DNA of 64,000 nucleotides from Diplocarpon mali. Lineage: Eukaryota; Ascomycota; Leotiomycetes; Helotiales; Drepanopezizaceae. The notes beneath the pieces were generated by a model. That model was not told where the DNA came from and searched no databases. It worked only from the letters and a program-made list of their open reading frames with translations. Positions 57,790-64,000 of the stretch are shown here, one piece after another (the stretch's first letter is position 1; every line of letters starts with the position of its first letter). A program made the position numbers and the translations under genes. The stretch is from positions 1-64,000 of the forward strand of contig JAENRP010000136.1 in NCBI GenBank assembly GCA_024741835.1, given 5' to 3'.

Positions 57790-58578
57790 AATAGTAGAAC
57801 TATTGACTATTATATGATTCTTACTACTAAATAATCGATTAGGGAATTTGCTATATAGGAAAAGTCTTATAAGTCATTTATACTTATATCCTATTATTTT
57901 AAAAACTCTTAATAGATCTCGCTAAACCTAGTATAAAGCGCAGCTTAATAGAAAGAATTAAATACTAAGGATAGAATAATTCTAAAGGAGTATATCTCTA
58001 ATAAGACTACTCTATTTTTTATATTTATAAGATAAGGCACTTTTATTAAGCTGGATTTTAATAGAAAGCCTAAGAAGGGTGATTTTCTTATTATTAGTAA
58101 TAACTATATAAAAGTTATTAGCAATAATACACTTGAGAATAAAGCTGATTTAGAAGATTTCCTTATCGACTCTATTAATATAAAGAAGCCTTAATTGTTA
58201 AGATAGGGCGTAGTAGGAGAATCTTTTGCAAAGTTCTATATAACCTTTAGTATAATAAAAGGTAGTCTATTATTAAAGGCCCTTATAGGTAGAAGATTAT
58301 AGAATAATCTATTAATAGTAATGATTATAAAGGATTTATTTGCAAAAGATATATCTTAGCTGATAATATATCTAAAGAAGTATAAATAAGAACTTTTTAA
58401 AGATTTTACTAGTATTTAGAAGCTGGTTTAATAATTAGAGCTATAGTTATATAGCAATAAGTCTTAGATAAAGACTAAAGATATAGATAATAATATCAAA
58501 GCTAATAACCTAATTAACAAGACGATACTTTTTAAGAAGTATAGTACTAAAAAGCCTTATATAAAAACCCTTGATACG

Positions 58579-58601
58579 ACTCCTAGGCCCGGCCCGCAAC
58601 T
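58579..58601 (+). repeat. 23-bp palindromic repeat, Gyp15-4 site 13
   Basis: In frame it reads T-T-P-R-P-G-P-Q-L. It pairs with 16705. Confidence 0.8.
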
Positions 58602-58687
58602 TGATCTAGCAAAGGGAAAGGCTAAGGAAGTGAAATCTATAGAATCTCCTGCCTCTCCTTCCTTTATTACCGACAATTCCCTTAAAG

Positions 58688-58716
58688 ATAATAATAATAA
58701 TAATAATAATAATAAT
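58688..58716 (+). repeat. AAT-type microsatellite in ORF3
   Basis: A run of ATA/AAT triplets encodes Asn repeats. The corresponding Gyp15-2 stretch (near 16818-16840) is mixed GAT/AAC, so the run was made purer by mutation or slippage. Confidence 0.7.
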
Positions 58717-58997
58717 GCTATTATATAAGTCTCTCTTCCTATTAGTAGAAGCTGCTAAAGTATACTAGCATCTGCCTAAACTATTAAAGCTCTTGCTATA
58801 TTAAGACCTATCTTATTAGATACTAATAGTAATACTATAAGAAGAAGTGGTCATTTAGTAAAGAGAGTATTATCTAATAATAGTTCTCCTTATCCTTTAA
58901 AGAGAACTAAGGAAAATTAATATCTAGGTTAATACTATTTTTAATTGTTTTTACAATTCTATAGCTTATTTGTTTGTTTTACTAGTTTCGTTTTCTA

Positions 58998-59020
58998 ACT
59001 CCTAGGCCTAGCCTATAAGT
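58998..59020 (+). repeat. 23-bp palindromic repeat, Gyp15-4 site 14
   Basis: In the 3' UTR; pairs with 17120. Confidence 0.78.
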
Positions 59021-59033
59021 GAAAAGTATATAA

Positions 59034-59088
59034 NNNNNNNNNNNNNNNNNNNNNNNNNNNNNNNNNNNNNNNNNNNNNNNNNNNNNNN
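59034..59088. other. Assembly gap (55 N)
   Basis: This run of n falls where Gyp15-2 has a 16-base A homopolymer, so the gap is probably a scaffolding gap at a homopolymer. Confidence 0.95.
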
Positions 59089-59268
59089 ACTCTTCTTTTT
59101 TTCCTTTTACCTTTAATAATAATATGGCCCTAGTTTAGGCCTTTTAATATATTAGTTCTCCTGCACTTAGGGTTTGCTAATAATTAATATGCTATTACCT
59201 TGACCTATATTATTTTATATTCTTTACTAATAGTAGTAGGAGCTACTACTTTTATTATTTAAGATATA

Positions 59269-59514
59269 TATAAAGACTTAAGATAGATAGGTCTTATAAT
59301 ATATATTATATAATTGGCGTAGGATAGTAGGAGGATAAAAGGGCCACCTTCTATATATAAAGATAGCGCGCGTTACTATAAGTACTGAATATACTTTATA
59401 CTTGGGACTTGTTCCTAACATTTTGTCTAGGAGAGCCCGCTTATAGTGCTTCCTCCTTTTGTTTTTGGGTCTTCCCTTAGGCCTATTCTTGTGTTGTCTC
59501 CCCTCTGTTTTATA
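59269..59514 (+). repeat. Gyp15-4 3' LTR
   Basis: 246 bp, paired with 43757-44002, followed by the AATAT duplication. The region before it (58921-59268) is 3' UTR with no gene. Confidence 0.92.
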
Positions 59515-59518
59515 ATAT

Positions 59519-60250
59519 AAGCCTATTAACTATTTAAATCTTCTAAATATACTTTAATATAACTTCTTTACCTTAATAGCATTCTCTATAGCTAAGACGA
59601 CGCTTTATAATAAGTTCTAGTCTAGCTATATGCCTACTAAGGTGCGGGATAATAACGCGGATATATAGCACCTTCGCGCTAGCCACTTAAGTGCAAAGGC
59701 TCTCTAAGCGCTAGTCAAGTGCGCTAAGAGAGTGAAGATCAAGGGAATATAAAGGCTAAAGTGCCTTGCATATATAGTAGCATCTATTAGGCAAGTTATT
59801 TCTCGCGCTACCTTTAAGAACCGATCTCTAAGGTCCTTCTTTAAGATCTCCTAGGATCTCTTTAACTTTTTAAATAACTTATACAATAGCTACTTATAGG
59901 TTCTTTTAATTAAAGACAAGTATAGTAGTATACTTTAGACGTTCCTATTAAGATCGAAGGATAGAGATGTAATTATAAAGGTCCTTTAGGCCTTTAAAGT
60001 ATAGGTAAAACGCTAATATAGGCTTTCTATTTGCAAGATTAAGTAAGATAATAATACTTTAATAATCCCCTTAAGGGAAGACTCTCTTATAAAGTACTAA
60101 AGATAGGTAAAAGAGGAGGGAATCGATTTAGAGCTTACTCTTTCTTATATATACTAACCTAATAGAGGCGCGGAGCAAGTAAGAAGGGAGTTGATTAAAT
60201 GCTCTATTAAAATGAGGATCTACGCTAGGCTTTTAGCAAGCCTTTGGCCA
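59519..60250 (+). pseudogene. CopB pre-integrase and integrase (fourth segment)
   Basis: These 244 codons stay in the CopB frame. They hold the pre-integrase H-L-R-A-S-H-L-S-A-K-A-L and A-L-V-K-C-A segment, then the integrase core with S-stop-D-L-F-N (S-W-D-L-F in CopA), I-K-stop-D-N-N-T as the second catalytic Asp region, and P-N-R-G-A-E with the catalytic Glu. It ends L-A-S-L-W-P exactly at the GypE LTR, equivalent to E-H-L-W-P in CopA. The remaining integrase, RT and RNase H would lie beyond GypE. Confidence 0.9.
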
Positions 60251-60557
60251 TGTAACGACATAGAACCGCCAAAGTGCGAGATCAAGTATAGGAGTAAGAA
60301 GTGGTGCAAAAGGCGTATTCTATAGGTCTAATACGAAGGAAACGAAGAAGTTAGAGAACCTTCCTTAGGGGAGAGCCCTTCTTCCTTATATATATAGCAG
60401 CTAGGAGCTCTATTGCCCGCTTATGTGATATTATATAAGAATATCCTTTTGTACCTTCGGGGTCGATTTGAGAAAACCTTATATCAAATCGAGATTGCGA
60501 AACCTTAGAACGCTATACTCTTAGGTAATTGCACTAAGTGGAGGTGCAGCTGTTATA
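60251..60557 (-). repeat. GypE 3' LTR
   Basis: About 307 bp. It starts TGTAACGACA and ends CAGCTGTTATA. The boundary is set by the adjoining polypurine tract and by the end of CopB coding sequence. The other LTR is not in the window. Confidence 0.82.
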
Positions 60558-60572
60558 CTACCCTCCCCCTTT
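60558..60572 (-). other. GypE polypurine tract
   Basis: On the element strand AAAGGGGGAGGGTAG, identical to the GypD tract, directly next to the 3' LTR. Confidence 0.9.
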
Positions 60573-60575
60573 AAG

Positions 60576-60595
60576 AACGCTTGCCTATAAGCGTT
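60576..60595 (-). other. Hairpin next to the GypE polypurine tract
   Basis: AACGCTT and AAGCGTT are perfect 7-bp arms around a 6-nt loop, 3 nt from the tract. Its position matches the GypD hairpin; the sequence differs. Confidence 0.65.
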
Positions 60596-60755
60596 AGTAG
60601 GTTGTAATGATTTTTATACGGTAATGTACTTAGCGCGTTATTATATAAACGGTACCGTTCTATATTTGGTTTAGCGTAAGTCGCATTATGCATTTAAATT
60701 TGTTTTTCCCCTTATAGGATCTTCCTTCCTTAGCATAACAATTATATATAATCGC
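60596..60755 (+). other. Probable promoter/5' region of the GypE antisense gene
   Basis: This non-coding DNA lies between the hairpin and the predicted start of the antisense gene. It contains palindromic ACGGTACCGT near 60650. No core promoter element can be asserted. Confidence 0.35.
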
Positions 60756-60840
60756 ATAGGTCCCCTACTCCTACTACTATAGCGTAAGGCTAATGCATAG
60801 TAGTAGAAACAATTACTACTACTACTACTAACTACTATAA

Positions 60841-60907
60841 GTAAGTTTGCCTTAGTCTGGGGTCGAATCGCGTTTAATACGCGTAGTGCTAATTCCCCTA
60901 CTATTAG
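60841..60907 (+). other. Predicted 67-nt intron 1 of the GypE antisense gene
   Basis: GTAAGT donor, TGCTAAT branch and ATTAG acceptor. Removal keeps the frame. Confidence 0.65.
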
Positions 60908-61419
60908 GCGCCCTTGCGGTAGCCTACTGCGTTTATTATTGCTAGTGCGTGCGGCGCCTTATGCGCAATATTACATACGAGTGCGAGTTTAAATCGGAGC
61001 GTAGTAAGAAGTGCTACTAGTGCTAGGAGTAGAAGGCGGAGTGCATTCCTATAAGTATCCTAAATCGAGTCTAGAGACTTAGTCGCGCTAATACTTATTT
61101 ATAGCTTCCTTCCTATATCGGTGAGGAGTTCGCGGCGCTGTCCGCGGCCCTTAAGGAGTGGCAGAGGGAGGCTCCCTAGTAGCAAGAGGGGGACGACGAC
61201 AACAACGACAAGGACGCGCGTGCGGTTTCGGCGGGGAACCGCGAGATGCTCTATTAGGAGGCGGTCCAGCGCACCCAGATTCTCGTCAACCTCCTGCTAG
61301 TGGCCAGCGCGGAGGCTCCGACTAGCCGCTCCTAACTAGAGCGTGCTAGCCTTGCGGAGCTCTGCTCTATAGCTAAGGCTACAGCAAGCCAGCTAGAGGG
61401 GATCCGGGCGACAGTTGCC

Positions 61420-61468
61420 GTAAGTTAAACCTGAATTAGTATCGAATCGACCGCTGACTTTCTAATAG
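61420..61468 (+). other. Predicted 49-nt intron 2 of the GypE antisense gene
   Basis: GTAAGT donor, GCTGAC branch and ATAG acceptor. Removal joins R-A-T-V-A to E-R-G-D-L-I-E-S-W in phase 0. Confidence 0.75.
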
Positions 61469-61764
61469 GAGCGCGGCGACCTTATCGAGTCCTGGCTGGC
61501 GAGGTTGGAGCAATCCAGCCGAACTGTGGCGGCGGAGTCTCTTGTAGGGGGAGGGGGGCTTGCAGTGGCGAGGGTAGCGTCGGGCGCGGCGGCTAGTAGG
61601 GCGGCGCCAGCGGCAGCAAGAGGAGGAGGTCGGGGTCGTTCTGGGCGGAGGCGTATTTAAGAGGCGAGCTCTAGCTCTAGAACGGAGTTGGAGCTTGTCT
61701 CCCTAAGCGCAGAGGAGGAGGGGTCGGAGGAGTTGTAAAGGGAGGGGGCAGTTGGCCCAGCGTT

Positions 61765-61817
61765 ATTGTTTTTTTATTTTTATTATTTTTCTCCTTTTTT
61801 TTTTTTTTTTTATTTGT
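61765..61817. repeat. T-rich low-complexity tract in GypE
   Basis: Long T runs lie between the antisense gene stop and the pol stop. The tract could act as a transcription end region for either gene. Confidence 0.6.
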
Positions 61818-61821
61818 ATTT

Positions 61822-64000
61822 TTAGATTTGTTTATTAACCTATTTCGCATCCGGCCTATTATCTTTTAAGTGATTATAATCATCTATACTACTTTCCTAA
61901 GCCTTTAGCCAAGCTTATAGGTTCTAAGGTGGTCCTAGCTTTGTAGGATTGGTCTGATAAAAGTCGCGAATCTTATATAAGGATCTTACAAAATTTAAGG
62001 TATAATACTAACTCGAATCGGGGTTATAACTAGTCCATTTGACCTAGTACTCTAGCTTTCCTTAAGATAGGCATACACCTAGTATCTTAGACACTTTATA
62101 CTCTTCTTACTTAGCAATCTTTTCTATAGTAGGCTAGGGTTATTCTTAACCTAGCAAAGGGTTTTGCAGATCTTTGAATAGTAGCTCTAGCGCAAAGATA
62201 TTATATATTATAGAACCTATAGGCAGCTTAATCTAATATGAATTACCTACCTTCTTAAGAACCTCAAAAGGACTATCCTATTAATTAGCTAGTTTCCTAC
62301 TAAGGCGGTAGTTCTTAAGATTTTTTATCAAAAGGTAGACTATATCTCTAGGTTTCCAATCAATCTCCTTTCAGTATTGATTCGTAGACTTACGCATTTT
62401 CTCTTAGGCGCGTTCTATATTGCCTTTCGCTACTTCTTAAGCTGCGTGCATCCTTTTTGCTATTAGCTTAGCTTTTGCTTAATTCAATTTCTCCTATAGG
62501 CTGGACGTTTTTAAAGAGATCTAGTCCTAACTTATTTAAGGCGCAACTCTATACTTAAGCTAATATAGGGTTATACCGATCGAAGCGTAAGGTAGAGTCG
62601 ATTGCGTATAATCTATTAATAGAATCAATTCATTCTAATTATCTTAATAGTAATTAACAAAAGGCCTTAGCCTTAAATTAATATACTTATTCATAATCTC
62701 TATTTGGCCGTTAGTCTCCTTATAGTACGCTATAGAGAGTTTAATCTTGATACTAATAATATAGTAGAACTCTCTTTAAAATGAGGAGACGAATTGGGGG
62801 CCTCGGTCTAAGGTAATTGTCTCTAGAGTGTGGCCGAATTAATATATCTATTAAACGAATAATCAGGCAGTTCCTTAAGCGTTAATATCTTTTTAATAAG
62901 GAATCGTAATAGCGCTTTTACTAAGTCGGTCTATAAAAACCAGGATTCGATTAAAACTGTGCTTATTAGGAGGGAAATCCTTAAAATCTATATATAAGTG
63001 CTATATAGGATAATTAGGAATAGGAAGGGGCTGTAGGAGACCTTGTTATTTAATTGTCTTTAAATGCGAGAATTGATAAGGTCTGCAGTTTGCGACGAAT
63101 CTTTTGCAGTCCGAACTTATCCTAACCTAATAGTACTTAAGAGCGAGTAGCTAGTAGGTCTTTAAGCTACTAGGGTGCGCGCTTAAAGGTTGGTTATAAG
63201 CTTTTTAAATTAGACGAGTGTATAAGGGAGTGTTATAGTATATGCAGAGACGCTCCTTAAAGTAAAGCAATCTGTCTTTTAAGGAGTAGTTCTTAGGGAG
63301 GTCGGCGCGAATCTCTTGAAAGGATTTGCAATTATCTTAATAAAGCTTCTCGATTAAATTAAAGGAATCCTTAGGTCGATTCGGGGTCGAATCGGAATTA
63401 TCGGTTAATATTAGGGTAAGGGTGCCTTCGGCAGATTCGGCGAGAAATTTATCAGCCAGTTTAGTATTAATTCGGGGGTCTAACTGGGCTAGGGAAAACA
63501 GAACCTAGGATCGGCTATCTAGCTTCGCTTGCTTATAAACTGGCATATCCTACTCTTAGTAGCTAAGAATATCGGCCTTTTGGTTATCTTTGCTAAGAGT
63601 ATATACGATTCGAAAATTGAAGTTAGATAGGAATTCTATCTATTGATACTATTTCGCAATTAGAACCTTAGTAGTTATAAAGTACTTAAGGGAGCGGTGA
63701 TCTAAGTAAATATCAACTTGCTCCTTAAGTGATATAAGCTTAGGTCTCTATTTGTAATAGGATTTAATAATAGTAAAGAGTTCCTTATTGTATATTTCCT
63801 AATTAGGTTTATAGCTAGAGAGTATATGCAAATAGAAGCCAATTGGGTACTATTGCTTATTAAAGTGCTGCTAAGAAAGTACTTTGGCGATAATGCTATT
63901 AGAAGCATTAGTTTCTAGCTTTATAAGCAAGTCGGGGTCAAAATGGTAAATCTGCTGAATTGAGAGCAACTGCTTGCAAAGCTCTTTAAAAGCGATTCGG
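61822..64000 (-). pseudogene. GypE pol 3' part: RNase H, integrase, chromodomain
   Basis: It enters from the right edge. RNase H starts near 63940 (L-I-K-L-E-T-N-A-S-N, then Y-N-K-E-L-F and Y-L-D-H-R-S-L-K-Y-F) and extends to about 63480. The integrase zinc finger is near 63190-63050 (S-A-H-P and C-K-R-F-V-A-N-C-R-P). The core shows L-Y-I-D-F-K-D (about 62990), D-R-G-P-Q-F-V-S (about 62795) and N-G-Q-I-E (about 62700), the D-D-E residues. The chromodomain lies at about 62105-61910 (E-E-Y-K-V-S-K-I-L, G-K-L-E-Y-Q-V-K-W, I-R-D-F-Y). The stop TAA is at 61824-61822. There are only scattered RIP-type stops. It is a chromovirus distinct in sequence from GypD. Confidence 0.9.

Larger units (their letters stand above)
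55507..58920 (+). pseudogene. Gyp15-4 ORF3: long protein of unknown function
   Basis: This frame has 1,138 codons from ATA 55507 (ATG in Gyp15-2) to TAA 58918-58920. It is collinear with Gyp15-2 ORF3 and differs mainly by RIP transitions and a longer Asn-coding run near 58690. It is paralogous to ORF2, and the carboxyl end is again basic. Four palindromic repeats are in frame. No recognised family or catalytic motif. Confidence 0.8.
43757..59514 (+). mobile_element. Gyp15-4: complete 15.76-kb Ty3/Gypsy element
   Basis: It has 246-bp LTRs at 43757-44002 and 59269-59514, with AATAT at 43752-43756 and 59514-59518 (the last LTR base is ambiguous with the duplication). The internal order is leader, gag, protease, RT, RNase H, integrase, ORF2, ORF3. 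It is about two to three times the usual 5-8 kb of fungal Gypsy elements because of ORF2 and ORF3. Insertion in CopB is confirmed by restoration of the CopB frame on its removal. All frames carry RIP-type stops. Confidence 0.95.
27205..60250 (+). mobile_element. CopB: Ty1/Copia element split by four insertions
   Basis: It starts with TGTTGTACAG inside the Gyp15-3 LTR. Its coding sequence is found in four pieces, 27373-28957, 36184-36238, 43348-43756 and 59519-60250, separated by CopA-2, GypD and Gyp15-4. Joining the pieces after removing one target duplication each leaves one frame of 927 codons. GypE follows immediately after codon 927, and RT, RNase H and the 3' LTR are beyond the window. 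AATAC at 27200-27204 is a candidate left duplication. Confidence 0.88.
60756..61738 (+). pseudogene. GypE antisense gene: cysteine-cluster protein
   Basis: This is a three-exon model on the strand opposite pol. Exon 1 is 60756-60840 (start ATA, probably former ATG; Pro/Gln-rich after allowing for RIP). Intron 1 is 60841-60907 (GTAAGT...TGCTAAT...TTAG), exon 2 is 60908-61419, intron 2 is 61420-61468 (GTAAGT...GCTGAC...ATAG) and exon 3 runs from 61469 to TAA 61736-61738. The 289 codons join in frame at both introns. The cysteine cluster near 60920-61050 reads C-x3-C-x-C-V-R-R-x(9)-C-x9-C-Y-x-C-x6-C. It is followed by a helical middle, an R-G-G-x-R-G-R-S-G-R-R-R basic tail and an acidic end. Several TAG codons sit at former CAG. 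From about 61110 it is strikingly GC-rich. The gene ends 83 bp from the convergent pol stop. The cluster spacing closely matches that of the CopA antisense gene. Function unknown; RNA or DNA binding is inference. Confidence 0.75.
60251..64000 (-). mobile_element. GypE: chromodomain Ty3/Gypsy element, 3' part
   Basis: It is inserted in CopB after L-W-P. From the left the window shows the 3' LTR, the polypurine tract, an antisense cysteine-cluster gene, then minus-strand chromodomain, integrase and RNase H running off the right edge. Pol has far fewer RIP stops than GypD or Gyp15, so the insertion is young. The 5' LTR and duplication partner are outside the window. Confidence 0.92.

Noticed and set aside
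63702..63908. Minus-strand open frame of 68 codons in GypE
   Set aside because: It is out of phase with the RNase H frame that carries the recognisable motifs.

Overview
The window is a nest of LTR retrotransposons from a filamentous ascomycete (Pezizomycotina). Almost every long reading frame is broken by TAA/TAG where homologous copies read CAA, CAG or TGG. TpA is in large excess, and the differences between copies are mostly C-to-T or G-to-A transitions. This is the signature of repeat-induced point mutation (RIP). I see no tRNA, rRNA, CRISPR array or ordinary single-copy host gene. Short uninterrupted ORFs in the AT-rich parts are by-products of RIP.

Layout. The elements are named here for convenience. 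Gyp15 is a very large Ty3/Gypsy family (15.76 kb in the complete copy, 246-bp LTRs) present in four copies: Gyp15-1 (1-2408, minus, 5' end only), Gyp15-2 (2409-17596, plus, lacking its 5' LTR in the window), Gyp15-3 (17597-27204, minus, interrupted) and Gyp15-4 (43757-59514, plus, complete). CopA is a Ty1/Copia family with two complete copies: CopA-1 (19426-26635, coding on minus, lightly mutated) and CopA-2 (28958-36178, plus, heavily mutated). CopB (27205-60250, plus) is a second Copia element that received four later insertions. GypD (36239-43342, minus) and GypE (60251 to the window end, minus) are chromodomain-bearing Gypsy elements.

Nesting order. Gyp15-3 is the oldest. CopA-1 (target-site duplication GTCTA), Gyp15-2 and CopB inserted into it, and Gyp15-1 inserted into Gyp15-2. 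CopB was then hit by CopA-2 (duplication CTTTA), GypD (TATTA), Gyp15-4 (AATAT) and GypE. Removing the first three insertions with one duplication copy each leaves the CopB gag-pol frame continuous for 927 codons, which supports the boundaries given here.

Most interesting content. (1) Gyp15 carries, downstream of pol, two very long reading frames (about 1,130 and 1,139 codons) that are full-length paralogues of each other and of no family I recognise. (2) A 23-bp near-palindrome (arms ACTCGCAGG and CCTGCGAGT around CCTGG or CCTAG) occurs at 14 conserved places in Gyp15 and five in GypD. It lies almost always inside coding sequence and in the same frame, adding a T-x-x-P-[GS]-L-[RQ]-V peptide, and resembles the in-frame palindromic elements of Rickettsia. 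(3) CopA (Copia) and GypE (Gypsy) both carry, between pol and the 3' LTR and on the opposite strand, a GC-rich gene with short introns encoding a protein with the same cysteine cluster. (4) Copia proteases in both families have D-N-C where D-S/T-G is usual.
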